Assembly: GCA_036521075.1 (NCBI GenBank)
Contig: DATDIL010000187.1
Span: 106,220 to 170,219 of the forward strand
Direction of reading: 5' to 3'
DNA length: 64,000 nt
Source: DAIDKA01 sp036521075
GTDB lineage: Bacteria > Pseudomonadota > Gammaproteobacteria > Steroidobacterales > Steroidobacteraceae
Shown: piece by piece, positions 41,287 to 52,476 of the stretch
How positions within the stretch are numbered: the stretch's first letter is position 1
How the letters are laid out: each line of letters starts with the position of its first letter
Position numbers and translations under genes: made by a program
The notes under the pieces: model-generated
The model's database searches: none
What the model was told of the DNA's origin: nothing
What the model saw: the letters and a program-made list of their open reading frames with translations, nothing else

Positions 41287-42170
41287 TGAGCAAATTCGTT
41301 CCACAACTGGCTGAAGGCGCTCCGGATCCGACGGAGTACATTGCCCATCACCTGACCTTTCTGACCAACCACAAGCCGAACGGCCTGCTGGACCTGTCGG
41401 TCGTCAACTTCGACAGCGTCTTCTTCTCGGTGCTGCTGGCGGTGATTTTCGGTGGCACCTTCATTTTCGCGGCGCGCCGGGCAACCAGCGGCACGCCGGG
41501 GAAGCTGCAGACCTTCGTCGAGGTGCTGGTTTCGTATGTGGATGAACAGGTCCGGAGCATCCTGCAGGGCCACAACAAACTCATCGCACCCCTGGCGCTG
41601 ACGATTTTCTGCTGGGTATTCCTGTTCAACGTCATGGACATCCTGCCGATCGACCTGCTGCCCGGCGCCGCCGGCGCCGCGGGCCTGTCGCATCTGCGCA
41701 TCGTGCCCAGCATCGACCTGAACGTCGTGTTCTCGCTGTCGCTGACGGTGTTCTTTCTCATCATTTTCTACAGCATCAAGATCAAGGGCCTGGGGGGCTT
41801 CCTCGGCGAGCTGTCGATGCATCCGTTTCCGCCCAGCGGCAAGCAGGCCAACATCGTGCTGCGCATTGCGTGCATTCCCGTGAATCTCATCATGGAGCTG
41901 CCGACCTTCTTTGCCCGTCCGGTGTCGCTGGCGCTGCGGCTCTACGGCAACATGTACGCGGGCGAAATGGTGTTCGTGCTCATCGCCCTGCTTACACTCA
42001 CGTCCGGGTTTGCGGCCCTCACCTCGGTCGGCGGCTGGATCTACATCTTTCTTTCGGTGTTCATCGGCATGGTCTGGACCGTGTTCGACCTGTTCATAGG
42101 TCTGCTGCAGGCCTTCATTTTCATGATGCTGACCATCGTCTACCTGTCGCAGGCGTCCGAGCATCATTGA
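41286..42170 (+). CDS. atpB: ATP synthase subunit a
   Basis: The 294-residue membrane subunit of Fo has the proton-path segment PVSLALRLYGNMYAGEMVF with the essential arginine. A second signature, SIKIKGLGGFLGEL, precedes it. It forms the half-channels through which protons turn the c-ring. ATG 41286 is used rather than an in-frame TTG three bases earlier. Confidence 0.96.
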   Translation: MSKFVPQLAEGAPDPTEYIAHHLTFLTNHKPNGLLDLSVVNFDSVFFSVLLAVIFGGTFIFAARRATSGTPGKLQTFVEVLVSYVDEQVRSILQGHNKLIAPLALTIFCWVFLFNVMDILPIDLLPGAAGAAGLSHLRIVPSIDLNVVFSLSLTVFFLIIFYSIKIKGLGGFLGELSMHPFPPSGKQANIVLRIACIPVNLIMELPTFFARPVSLALRLYGNMYAGEMVFVLIALLTLTSGFAALTSVGGWIYIFLSVFIGMVWTVFDLFIGLLQAFIFMMLTIVYLSQASEHH

Positions 42171-42215
42171 GCTTCGTCACGAATTATCTGATCGGTTTGG
42201 TATCTGGAGACTTGA

Positions 42216-42500
42216 ATGGAAAACATTGCACACATTGAAGGTATGACCGTCCTTGCCGTCGGCATCATCTTCGGCCTGGGCGCGCTGGGCACGGCCATCG
42301 GCTTCGGCATCCTCGGCGGCCGCTTCCTCGAGGGCATGGCCCGTCAGCCGGAGCTGGCGCCGGCGCTGCTCGCGAGAATGTTCATCGTCGCGGCACTGCT
42401 GGATGCGGTCGCCTTCATCGGCATCGCCTTCGGACTGTTCTTCACGTTCGCGAATCCGTTCGTAACCGCCCTACAGGCGGCTGCCGCGGCGGCGCACTGA
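42216..42500 (+). CDS. atpE: ATP synthase subunit c
   Basis: The 94-residue hairpin protein has GLGALGTAIGFGILGGRFLE as the first helix and loop region, RQPE in the polar loop, and Asp in LLDAVAFIGIA as the proton carrier. The carrier is Asp, as in gammaproteobacterial enzymes. No sodium-site signature is seen, so it should couple protons. Confidence 0.95.
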   Translation: MENIAHIEGMTVLAVGIIFGLGALGTAIGFGILGGRFLEGMARQPELAPALLARMFIVAALLDAVAFIGIAFGLFFTFANPFVTALQAAAAAAH

Positions 42501-42534
42501 AGCGCATCTTGAACGCGGATCCCAGGAGACGAGG

Positions 42535-43005
42535 GTGAACTTCAATCTGACGCTCATCATCCAGATGATCGTATTCGCGATCCTCATCTGGGCGGTGATG
42601 ACGTTCGCGTGGCCGAAGATTCTGGGTGCCATGGAGGAACGTTCGCGCAAGATCGCGCAGGGCCTGGCGGCCGCCGATCAGGGGCAACAGTCCCTGGCGC
42701 AGGCGCAGGTCAAGGCCGACGAGGTGATCCGCGAGGCCCGCGAGCACGCGATGCAGATCCTCGACCACGCCCAGAAGCGTGCCAACGAACTCGTCGAACA
42801 GGCCAAGACCCAGGCGAACGTGGAAGGGGCGCGACTGGTGGCCTCGGCCCAGGCGCAGATCGAACTGGAAGCCACGCGCGCGCGCGAATCACTGCGCCAG
42901 GATGTGGCGGGGCTTGCGATGCGTGCGGCCTCCAAGGTGCTCGAGCGCGAGATCGATGCCAATGCGCACGCCGAGCTGTTGAACAAACTCGCGGCGCAGA
43001 TCTGA
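42535..43005 (+). CDS. atpF: ATP synthase subunit b
   Basis: The 156-residue protein has one N-terminal span (NFNLTLIIQMIVFAILIWAV) and a long charged helix, the peripheral stalk that links Fo to F1. GTG 42535 is the start; AGGAG lies at 42524-42528. Confidence 0.95.
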   Translation: MNFNLTLIIQMIVFAILIWAVMTFAWPKILGAMEERSRKIAQGLAAADQGQQSLAQAQVKADEVIREAREHAMQILDHAQKRANELVEQAKTQANVEGARLVASAQAQIELEATRARESLRQDVAGLAMRAASKVLEREIDANAHAELLNKLAAQI

Positions 43006-43009
43006 AAGC

Positions 43010-43549
43010 ATGGCGGACAAGACAACCATCGCCCGTCCGTATGCCAAGGCGGCCTTTGCCGAGGCGCGCGCCGACAGCATGCTGGGCGCGTGGTCCGCGG
43101 CGCTGCATGCGGCCGCGGCCGTGATGGACGACCGGCGCGTGCATGCGCTGCTCGGTGACCCGCATGTCACTCCCGTGCAGCTGGCGCAGCTGGTGCTCGA
43201 CATCGCCGGCGCGGGCTTGGGCGAACATGGACGCAACTTCGTGCGCGCCCTGGCCGACTCCGGTCGCCTGGACTGCCTGACGCAGATCGCGACCCTGTTC
43301 GACGCCTACAAGGATGAAGCCGAGGGCATCGCCGATGTCACGGTGACTTCGGCCGTAGCGTTGGATGTCAGGCAGCAGCAGTCGCTGACGGCGGCGCTGA
43401 CCCGCCGCCTCAAGCGCGAAGTGCGTCTGCACTGCACGACCGATCCGGAACTGCTCGGCGGTGCGGTGCTGCACTGCGGCGACCTGGTCATTGATGGCTC
43501 GGTGCGCGGGCGCCTTGAGCGCATCGCTAATGAACTAAAGGAATCCTAA
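43010..43549 (+). CDS. atpH: ATP synthase subunit delta
   Basis: The 179-residue protein starts ADKTTIARPYAKAAFAEA, as OSCP/delta subunits do, and ends with the LLGGAVLHCGDLVIDGSVRG region. It joins the peripheral stalk to the top of the alpha3beta3 head. It lies between atpF and atpA with gaps of only 4 and 2 bp. Confidence 0.95.
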   Translation: MADKTTIARPYAKAAFAEARADSMLGAWSAALHAAAAVMDDRRVHALLGDPHVTPVQLAQLVLDIAGAGLGEHGRNFVRALADSGRLDCLTQIATLFDAYKDEAEGIADVTVTSAVALDVRQQQSLTAALTRRLKREVRLHCTTDPELLGGAVLHCGDLVIDGSVRGRLERIANELKES

Positions 43550-43551
43550 GC

Positions 43552-45090
<1,539 letters not shown>

Positions 45091-45103
45091 AGAAGCACGC
45101 AGC

Positions 45104-45964
45104 ATGCCCGGCACCAAGGAAATCCGCACCAAGATCGCGAGTGTGAAAAGCACTCAGAAGATCACCAAGGCCATGCAGATGGTGGCCACCAGCAAGATGC
45201 GTCGTGCGCAGGACCGCATGAAACTCGCGCGCCCGTACGCGCAGAAGATGCGCACCGTGATAGGCCATCTGAACGATGCCAATCCGGACTTCAGGCACCC
45301 GTTCCTGATTGAGCGCGAGCCGAAAGCGGTCGGGTACATCGTCATCTCGACTGATCGCGGCCTGGCCGGCGGCCTCAACGCCAACCTGTTCAAGCAGGTG
45401 CTGTTGCAGATGCGTGAGTGGCAGAACAAAGGCGTCCCGGTGTGTGTGTCGATCGTCGGCACCAAGGGCACGGTTTTCTTCCGGCGCCTGGGGACGCCGA
45501 TGCTGGGCAACCTCTCCGGACTGGGGGATCGCCCGCACATCAAGGATCTGATCGGCACCATCAAGGTCATGCTCGATGCCTATCGCGAGGGCAAGATCGA
45601 CCGGCTGTTCCTGGCCAATGCGAAATTCGTGAACACGATGACGCAGCATCCGAGCATCACGCAGCTGCTGCCGGTGAACGCGACCGACAATCACGGGTTA
45701 CCGGAGCACTGGGACTACCTCTACGAGCCGGATGCGACCGCGATCCTCGATGGCTTGCTGATGCGCTACATCGAATCGCAGGTCTACCAGGGCGTCGTGG
45801 AGAACGTCGCCTCGGAAATGGCCGCGCGAATGGTCGCCATGAAGGCCGCCACGGACAACGCCGGCAAGCTCATCCAGGACCTGCAACTCGTCTACAACAA
45901 GGCCCGCCAGGCTGCGATCACCAAAGAACTTTCGGAGATCGTCGGCGGCGCCGCGGCAGTTTAA
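45104..45964 (+). CDS. atpG: ATP synthase subunit gamma
   Basis: The 286-residue central-stalk subunit shows the N-terminal helix IRTKIASVKSTQKITKAMQM and the C-terminal helix with ITKELSEIVGGAAA. Its rotation drives catalysis in beta subunits. The gaps to atpA (13 bp) and atpD (10 bp) are short. Confidence 0.97.
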   Translation: MPGTKEIRTKIASVKSTQKITKAMQMVATSKMRRAQDRMKLARPYAQKMRTVIGHLNDANPDFRHPFLIEREPKAVGYIVISTDRGLAGGLNANLFKQVLLQMREWQNKGVPVCVSIVGTKGTVFFRRLGTPMLGNLSGLGDRPHIKDLIGTIKVMLDAYREGKIDRLFLANAKFVNTMTQHPSITQLLPVNATDNHGLPEHWDYLYEPDATAILDGLLMRYIESQVYQGVVENVASEMAARMVAMKAATDNAGKLIQDLQLVYNKARQAAITKELSEIVGGAAAV

Positions 45965-45974
45965 GGATAAATGC

Positions 45975-47405
45975 ATGACCATCATTGCTGAAGGCAAGAT
46001 CACCCAGATCATCGGCGCCGTCATTGACGTCGAGTTTCCGCGCGAGCAGATCCCGCACATCTACGAAGCGCTGCAGCTGGCGGATTCGGACCTGATCCTG
46101 GAAGTGCAGCAGCAGCTGGGGGATGGCGTCGTGCGCACCATCGCCATGGGTGCATCCGAAGGCCTCAAGCGCGGCTTGGCCGTGCGCTCCACCGGCAAGC
46201 CGATCTCGGTGCCGGTGGGCAAGGCGACCCTGGGCCGCATCATGGACGTACTGGGTCGCCCGCAGGACAACCGCGGTCCGGTGGACTCACCGCAGCAGCT
46301 GCCGATTCACCGTCCCCCGCCGGCGTTCGATGAGCAGGCGGGCGGTCAGGATCTGCTGGTCACGGGCATCAAGGTCATCGACCTGCTGGTGCCGTTCGCG
46401 AAGGGCGGCAAGGTCGGCCTGTTCGGCGGCGCCGGCGTGGGCAAGACTGTGACCATGCTCGAGCTGATCAACAACATTGCCAAGCAGTACAGCGGTCTGT
46501 CGGTGTTCGCCGGCGTCGGCGAACGTACCCGGGAAGGTAATGATTTCTATCATGAGATGATCGAGTCGGGCGTCATCGACCAGGACACGCTGTCCAACTC
46601 CAAGGTCGCGATGGTGTACGGCCAGATGAACGAGCCACCGGGCAACCGCCTGCGCGTGGCACTCACGGGTCTGACCATGGCGGAGTATTTCCGCGACGAA
46701 GTGCGCGAGGATGGCGGCAAGGGACGCGATGTGCTGTTCTTCGTGGACAACATCTACCGCTACACCCTGGCCGGCACCGAAGTGTCGGCGCTGCTGGGTC
46801 GAATGCCCTCTGCCGTGGGCTACCAGCCCACGCTGGCCGAGGAAATGGGCGTGCTGCAGGAGCGCATCACCTCCACGAAGACCGGTTCGATCACCTCCAT
46901 CCAGGCGGTGTACGTGCCCGCGGATGACCTGACGGACCCGTCACCGGCCACGACCTTCGCCCACCTGGATTCCACGGTCACGTTGTCGCGACAGATCGCT
47001 TCGCTGGGCATCTATCCGGCGGTGGATCCTCTGGACTCCACCAGCCGGCAGCTTGATCCGCTGGTCATCGGCGAGGAGCACTACAACGTCGCGCGCGGCG
47101 TGCAGGCCGTGCTGCAGCGCTACAAGGAGCTGCAGGACATCATCGCCATCCTCGGTATGGACGAGCTGTCGGCCGAGGACAAGCAGACTGTGTTTCGCGC
47201 CCGGAAGATCCAGCGCTTCCTGTCGCAGAATCTCAATGTCGCCAAGGTCTTCACCGGCCAGGAAGGTTCGATCGTGCCGCTGAAGGACACCATCCGCGGT
47301 TTTCAGGGCATCCTCAGCGGCGAGTATGATCACCTGCCCGAGCAGGCGTTCTTCATGGTCGGCTCGATCGATGAGGCCGTGGCGAAGGCGAAGACGCTCC
47401 AGTAA
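45975..47405 (+). CDS. atpD: ATP synthase subunit beta
   Basis: The 476-residue catalytic subunit has GGAGVGKT (Walker A), GERTREGNDFYHEM and the PSAVGYQPTLAEEMG region. After EYFRDE there is a short insertion (VREDGGK) before GRDVLFFVDN compared with E. coli; I recall a similar insertion in Xanthomonadales. It overlaps atpC by one base. Confidence 0.98.
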   Translation: MTIIAEGKITQIIGAVIDVEFPREQIPHIYEALQLADSDLILEVQQQLGDGVVRTIAMGASEGLKRGLAVRSTGKPISVPVGKATLGRIMDVLGRPQDNRGPVDSPQQLPIHRPPPAFDEQAGGQDLLVTGIKVIDLLVPFAKGGKVGLFGGAGVGKTVTMLELINNIAKQYSGLSVFAGVGERTREGNDFYHEMIESGVIDQDTLSNSKVAMVYGQMNEPPGNRLRVALTGLTMAEYFRDEVREDGGKGRDVLFFVDNIYRYTLAGTEVSALLGRMPSAVGYQPTLAEEMGVLQERITSTKTGSITSIQAVYVPADDLTDPSPATTFAHLDSTVTLSRQIASLGIYPAVDPLDSTSRQLDPLVIGEEHYNVARGVQAVLQRYKELQDIIAILGMDELSAEDKQTVFRARKIQRFLSQNLNVAKVFTGQEGSIVPLKDTIRGFQGILSGEYDHLPEQAFFMVGSIDEAVAKAKTLQ

Positions 47406-47833
47406 TGGCACAGCCTCACACAATCAGGGTCGACATCGTGAGCGCGGAAGGCGAGATCTTCTCCGGCGATGCCGCCATGGTGTTTGCGCCGGGCAGCGAG
47501 GGCGATCTGGGAATTACCCCCAGGCATGCGCCCTTGCTGACCTTGCTCAAGGCCGGCGAAGTGCGCGTGCAGACCCCGGATGGCGTCGAGCAGGTGTTCT
47601 ATGTGGGCGGTGGTGCACTGGAGATCCAGCCCAACGTGGTGACCGTGCTGGCCGACACCGCGCTGCGGGCCAAGGACATCGATGAAGCGGCAGCATTGGC
47701 TGCGAAGCAGCGGGCCGAAGAAGCCTTGAAGGATCATGCCGGTCTCATCGACCACGCCGAAGCGCTGGCCGAACTGGCCCGTGTTGCCGCGCAGCTCAAA
47801 ATCCTCGAGCGCCTGCGCAAGATCCGCGGTTAG
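47405..47833 (+). CDS. atpC: ATP synthase subunit epsilon
   Basis: The 142-residue protein has the beta-sandwich GDLGITPRHAPLLTLLKAGEV and YVGGGALEIQPN motifs and a C-terminal helical hairpin that inhibits ATP hydrolysis. It is the last atp gene; an imperfect GC-rich hairpin without a T-run (CGCGG 47855-47859, CCGCG 47867-47871) follows. Confidence 0.96.
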   Translation: MAQPHTIRVDIVSAEGEIFSGDAAMVFAPGSEGDLGITPRHAPLLTLLKAGEVRVQTPDGVEQVFYVGGGALEIQPNVVTVLADTALRAKDIDEAAALAAKQRAEEALKDHAGLIDHAEALAELARVAAQLKILERLRKIRG

Positions 47834-47908
47834 CTGCGCTCCTCAGGCCGCGACCGCGGTAAGCTGCCGCGATGGGCAGGCAACCCCGGCTCGACATTGA
47901 GGCGCAAC

Positions 47909-49333
47909 GTGGCTCCCAGCAAATCGGCTCGACCCCGCTCCAAACCCAAGGCTGCGCAGGCGGCACCGCCATTGGCGGTGATCATCCTGGCTGCCGGCGC
48001 CGGCAAGCGCATGAAATCGGCGCTGCCAAAGGTGCTGCAACCCCTGGCCGGCAAGCCCCTGCTGCAGTACGTGCTGGATACGGCACGCAGCCTGAACCCG
48101 GCCGCGATCCACGTCGTCTACGGCCATGGCGGTGCGGCGGTGCCGGAGGCGTTTGTCCATGAGGCGGTGTCGTGGGTGCAGCAGACCGAGCAGCTGGGGA
48201 CCGGGCACGCGGTGCTGCAGGTGGCACCATTGCTGGCGGCCGATCAGCGGGTACTGGTTCTGTATGGGGATGGACCCCTGATTACCCGTGAAACCCTGCA
48301 GGCGCTGCTGCAGGCGGCCGGGCCGGACGAGGTGGGACTGCTGACCGTCAAGGCCAGCGATCCGCTCGGCTACGGGCGCGTGCTGCGCTCGGCCAGTGGT
48401 CGGGTTCAGGCCATAGTCGAGGAGCAGGATGCGACCACGAAGCAGCGTCGTGTGGACGAATGCAATACCGGTGTACTGATCATGCCGGCCGGCCGTGTGA
48501 CGAAGTGGCTGAGCCGCCTTGGAAATCGCAATTCGCAGCGTGAGTACTATCTGACGGATGTGATCGCGATGGCGGTTCGCGATCGCGTGGCGGTGCGCCC
48601 GGTAGTCGCAGCCGATGAGCACGAAGTGCAGGGCATCAACGATCGGGTCCAGCTTGCCGCCGCGGAGAGCGCCTGGCGCCTGCGACAGGCCCGCAAGCTG
48701 ATGCTCGATGGCGCCACGCTCATCGATCCGGCCCGGATTGACGTCCGGGGCCTCGTGTCGGTCGCAGCGGATGTGGTGATCGACGTGAACGTCGTGCTGG
48801 AAGGGGAGGTAACGCTCGGCGCGGGCGTAAAAATTGGCCCCAACTGCCTGATCCGCCACGCGCAGATTGCCGCCGGCACCGAGGTGTTCGCCAATTGTGT
48901 CATCGACCGCGCGATCATTGGGCCGGACTGCAGGATCGGTCCGTTTGCGCGGGTGCGGCCGGAGTCAGAACTTGCCGAACAGGTGCACGTCGGCAACTTC
49001 GTCGAGATCAAGAAGACGCGCATCGGCGCGGGATCCAAGGCCAATCACCTGACCTACCTGGGTGACGCGACGATCGGCGCAGGCGTCAATGTCGGTGCCG
49101 GCACGGTGACCTGCAACTACGATGGCATCAACAAGTGGCCGACGACCATTGAGGACGGTGTCTTCATCGGCTCGGGCAGCATGCTGGTGGCGCCCGTGCA
49201 GATCGGCGCCGGCGCGACCATCGGTGCGGGCTCGACCATCGCGCGCGCCGCCCCCGCTGGCCAGTTGACCGTTGCGCGTGCGCGGCCGGTCAGCATTCCG
49301 GGATGGAAGCGACCGACCCGGCGCAAAACATGA
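47909..49333 (+). CDS. glmU: Bifunctional UDP-N-acetylglucosamine pyrophosphorylase / glucosamine-1-phosphate acetyltransferase
   Basis: The 474-residue enzyme makes UDP-GlcNAc for peptidoglycan and LPS. The N-terminal domain shows ILAAGAGKRMKSALPKVLQ; the C-terminal left-handed beta helix has many GA/IG hexapeptides and the ANHLTYLGDATIG and NYDG active-site segments. GTG 47909 is chosen because GAGG lies six bases upstream; TTG 47897 is the alternative. A basic N-terminal extension of about 20 residues is unusual. Confidence 0.95.
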   Translation: MAPSKSARPRSKPKAAQAAPPLAVIILAAGAGKRMKSALPKVLQPLAGKPLLQYVLDTARSLNPAAIHVVYGHGGAAVPEAFVHEAVSWVQQTEQLGTGHAVLQVAPLLAADQRVLVLYGDGPLITRETLQALLQAAGPDEVGLLTVKASDPLGYGRVLRSASGRVQAIVEEQDATTKQRRVDECNTGVLIMPAGRVTKWLSRLGNRNSQREYYLTDVIAMAVRDRVAVRPVVAADEHEVQGINDRVQLAAAESAWRLRQARKLMLDGATLIDPARIDVRGLVSVAADVVIDVNVVLEGEVTLGAGVKIGPNCLIRHAQIAAGTEVFANCVIDRAIIGPDCRIGPFARVRPESELAEQVHVGNFVEIKKTRIGAGSKANHLTYLGDATIGAGVNVGAGTVTCNYDGINKWPTTIEDGVFIGSGSMLVAPVQIGAGATIGAGSTIARAAPAGQLTVARARPVSIPGWKRPTRRKT

Positions 49334-49352
49334 CACCTGCAGCACACAGCGT

Positions 49353-50828
49353 TCATTGACCCTTGCTGACACCCTTGATGCGATCCAGCAAGGCGGTGGT
49401 GGACTTATTGGGCAGCAATGGCACCAAAGCGACGCGGCCCCCATAGGCCTCCACCACGTCGCGCCCGACAACGTCCTCGACCTTGTAGTCCGCCCCCTTG
49501 ACCAGGATGTGGGGCCGCACGGCCTCGATGGTGGCCAATGGAGTGTCTTCATCGAATATGGTCACGGCGTCAACGCACGCGAGGGCGGCCAGGAGCGCGG
49601 CCCGCTCTGCCTGCGGCACGAGCGGGCGTTCCGCCCCCTTCAGACGCCGTACGGATGCATCGCTGTTGATCGCCAGCACCAGGACATCCCCGAGCCGTGC
49701 GGCGCCGTGCAGCAAGGACAGATGGCCGGCGTGCAGCAGGTCATAGCAGCCGTTTGTGAAGACGATGCGCTTGCCCGCGAGGCGCCATGAAGCGGCACGT
49801 GTCTGCAGTTCCAGGCGCGCGAGCACCTTGGCTGCGGGTGAGGCGGTGAGCTCGCTGCGGATGCTGTCCGCGTTCACGGCGACGGCGCCGACCTGGCCCA
49901 CTGACACGCCCGCGGCAGCGTTGGCAAGCCGCGCGGCGTCCGGCAACGATGCCTGGGCAGCCAGCGAGAGGGTCAGCACTGCAATTGCGGTATCACCTGC
50001 GCCAGTGACATCGAATACCTCGCGACGGCTGGCCGGGACGGGTATCGGCGCGCCGCTGGCGGGCACCACCAGCATGCCGTGCTCGCTCAGGGTCACCACC
50101 ATCGATGTCAGACCCGCGGCGGCAATCAGCGGCCGCGCGGCGGCCGCCACGGATTCAGCGTCGGTTGGATCCAGGGCCGTGCCCGCTGCCAGCTCCAGCT
50201 CGCGCAAATTCGGCGTAACGGTGGTCGCGCCACGGTAGCGGGTGAAGTCCGGGGACTTCGGATCCACGACCACCGGCGCATCGCCCGCCAGCGCCGCGAT
50301 GGCGGCAATGGCCGGCGGGGTGAGCACGCCCTTGGCGTAGTCGCTGAGAATCACCGCATCGGGAGTCTCCCCGCTCAGAGCTTCGAGCAGCCGCGCGCAC
50401 AGGTCGGCCTCGCAGGGGCGTGAATCCTCCCAGTCCATGCGCAGCAGTTGCTGGCTGTGTCCCAGCACGCGCAATTTGCGCGTCGTGCGGCGGCTGTGGG
50501 TACGCACAATGCCGTGCGTGCCGATGCCGCAAGCGGTGCACAGGCGCAGCAGGTCATCGCCGGCGGCGTCGACACCGATGATGCCTGCCAGGCTGACCGC
50601 CGCGCCAAGAGCCGCCACCTGCCGCGCCACGTTGGCGGCGCCGCCGAGGCGATACTCGGTGTCGCGAACGCGCACGACCGGCACCGGAGCCTCCGGTGAC
50701 ACCCGCTCCACGGCGCCGCTGACGTATTCGTCGAGCATCAGGTCCCCGACCACCCAGATCTTAAGGCCCGCGAAGCGGTCAAGGACCCTGAGCAGCGGGT
50801 CCAGTTCGTTTTGTGCACAGTCACTCAT
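49353..50828 (-). CDS. hldE: Bifunctional heptose-7-phosphate kinase / heptose-1-phosphate adenylyltransferase
   Basis: The 491-residue protein joins a ribokinase-type domain (VVGDLMLDEYVSG, GGAANVARQVAALGA, and DVTGAGDTAIA with the catalytic Asp) to a cytidylyltransferase-like domain (FTNGCYDLLHAGHLSLL). It performs two steps in ADP-heptose synthesis for the LPS inner core. It overlaps gmhB by 8 bp in the same operon as hldD. Confidence 0.95.
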   Translation of the reverse strand: MSDCAQNELDPLLRVLDRFAGLKIWVVGDLMLDEYVSGAVERVSPEAPVPVVRVRDTEYRLGGAANVARQVAALGAAVSLAGIIGVDAAGDDLLRLCTACGIGTHGIVRTHSRRTTRKLRVLGHSQQLLRMDWEDSRPCEADLCARLLEALSGETPDAVILSDYAKGVLTPPAIAAIAALAGDAPVVVDPKSPDFTRYRGATTVTPNLRELELAAGTALDPTDAESVAAAARPLIAAAGLTSMVVTLSEHGMLVVPASGAPIPVPASRREVFDVTGAGDTAIAVLTLSLAAQASLPDAARLANAAAGVSVGQVGAVAVNADSIRSELTASPAAKVLARLELQTRAASWRLAGKRIVFTNGCYDLLHAGHLSLLHGAARLGDVLVLAINSDASVRRLKGAERPLVPQAERAALLAALACVDAVTIFDEDTPLATIEAVRPHILVKGADYKVEDVVGRDVVEAYGGRVALVPLLPNKSTTALLDRIKGVSKGQ

Positions 50829-51408
50829 GCGTAATCCGGTCCTGGAAAGCGCGCGCGATCTGCGCCAGGTCATCGAACACGGGCAATGCGTCGCCCTGCT
50901 CCTGCAGTTGGGCGGATGCACGCCGCCCCTTGCCGGTACGCACCATCACCACACGCACACCCGCGGCCCGGGCCGCCTCCACGTCGCGCACATCATCTCC
51001 TACCAGCATCGTTTCGGCCGCCGCAATTCCGGAGTCCAGCACGGCGCAGCGGATCAGGCCCGGTGCGGGCTTGCGGCAGTCACAGTGTGCCTCAGGTGCA
51101 TGGCGGCAGACATAGATGGCATCGATTCGGGCTCCGGCGGCCCGGGCCTGGGTGCGCATCGCCGCCAGCACCCGTTCCAGCTGCCGGGGCGTCATCAGCC
51201 CGCGCCCCACGGCCGACTGATTGCTTGCGACGCTGATCCGCATTCCCAGTCCGCACAGTGTCACCAGCGCATCGAGCGAACCGGGAAGCCACACGAAGTC
51301 CTTCGGGCGCAGGATGTATCCGTGCTCGGGTGCCTCCCGATTGAGGACGCCATCGCGATCAAGGATGAGATGACGGACGTCACCGGGCAACGGCGGCGGC
51401 AGTTCCAT
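50821..51408 (-). CDS. gmhB: D-glycero-beta-D-manno-heptose-1,7-bisphosphate 7-phosphatase
   Basis: The 195-residue HAD phosphatase has DRDGVLN (nucleophile), SNQSAVGRGL, the zinc-binding CRHAPEAHCDCRKPAPGL loop and GDDVRDVEAARAAG. It removes the 7-phosphate between the two HldE steps. Its start overlaps the hldD stop by one base, so hldD-gmhB-hldE is one operon. Confidence 0.93.
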   Translation of the reverse strand: MELPPPLPGDVRHLILDRDGVLNREAPEHGYILRPKDFVWLPGSLDALVTLCGLGMRISVASNQSAVGRGLMTPRQLERVLAAMRTQARAAGARIDAIYVCRHAPEAHCDCRKPAPGLIRCAVLDSGIAAAETMLVGDDVRDVEAARAAGVRVVMVRTGKGRRASAQLQEQGDALPVFDDLAQIARAFQDRITHE

Positions 51409-52391
51409 CAGCGATAGCGGTCGGGCTGTGACAGGTAGCGCCGCACATAATCTGCCACCCCTTCCTCCAGGCTCTTGAACGGCCGCGAGTACCCCACGCT
51501 GCGCAATCGGTCCATGCGTGCTTCGGTGAAGTACTGATAGTTGGGCCGGATCGCGAGCGGGGTATCCACATAGGTCAGGCGCGCGGGCCTGTCCACGGCC
51601 GCGTACAGCGCCGCGGCGAGCTGCGCGAAACTGCGCGCCTTGCCGGTGCCGAGGTTGAAGATGCCGCTGACGTTCGGATTCGCGAGCAGCCATAGCATGA
51701 CCTGTACGCAATCGGCCACGTAGACGAAATCGCGCTGCTGACCACCATCGCTGACGCCTTCACGGTGAGAGCGGAACAGGGTGATGGGCTCGCCGGCGGC
51801 CGCGGCAGCATACTTCTGCGCCACCACGCTCTGCATGCCGCCCTTGTGATACTCGTTGGGGCCGTAGACATTGAAGAACTTAAGCCCCACCCACTGTGCA
51901 GGCTGGCCATTGCCCAGGGCTACCTCGCGCACCGCCCAGCGATCAAACAGCAGCTTGCTCCAACCATAGGGGTTGAGCGGGCGCAGCTGCGCCAGGGCGC
52001 TCACGGAGCAGTCGTCCTCGAAGCCCGCCTCGGCGCCGCCGTACGTGGCAGCGGAGGAGGCGTAGATGAAACGCTTGGCGTGCTGGGCGCACCAGCGCCA
52101 CAGCATCTGCGACAAGCGGAAGTTGGTTTCGACAATCAGGTCGGCGTCGGTCTGCGTGGTCGCGGAAATCGCTCCCATGTGCACGACCGCATCGATGGCG
52201 GCGCCACGTTCCGTGAGCCAGCTTTCAAGCTGCTCCGGGGCGATGATTTCGCGCAACTCGATCTTGCTGACGTTGCGCCACTTCGTACCGCAGCGCAGCC
52301 GATCGCAGATCGCCACCGCCAGCCCTTGTTCGGCCAGGGCGGCGGCAAGGTTGGAGCCGATAAACCCGGCTCCCCCGGTGACCAGAATCAT
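51408..52391 (-). CDS. hldD: ADP-L-glycero-D-manno-heptose 6-epimerase
   Basis: The 327-residue extended short-chain dehydrogenase has VTGGAGFIGSN (NADP site), YASSAATYGG (serine) and NPYGWSKLLFD (Tyr and Lys). It makes the final ADP-heptose used in the LPS core. GmhA is not in the window. The operon is divergent from glmS. Confidence 0.94.
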   Translation of the reverse strand: MILVTGGAGFIGSNLAAALAEQGLAVAICDRLRCGTKWRNVSKIELREIIAPEQLESWLTERGAAIDAVVHMGAISATTQTDADLIVETNFRLSQMLWRWCAQHAKRFIYASSAATYGGAEAGFEDDCSVSALAQLRPLNPYGWSKLLFDRWAVREVALGNGQPAQWVGLKFFNVYGPNEYHKGGMQSVVAQKYAAAAAGEPITLFRSHREGVSDGGQQRDFVYVADCVQVMLWLLANPNVSGIFNLGTGKARSFAQLAAALYAAVDRPARLTYVDTPLAIRPNYQYFTEARMDRLRSVGYSRPFKSLEEGVADYVRRYLSQPDRYR

Positions 52392-52476
52392 CTTGGGGGG
52401 GTCTCCGGACCCGAGGGCTGCTTGAAACTGTAACTTACCGGCATGGTGCGCCTGTTGCCCAGTGGCTGTTGCGAGG

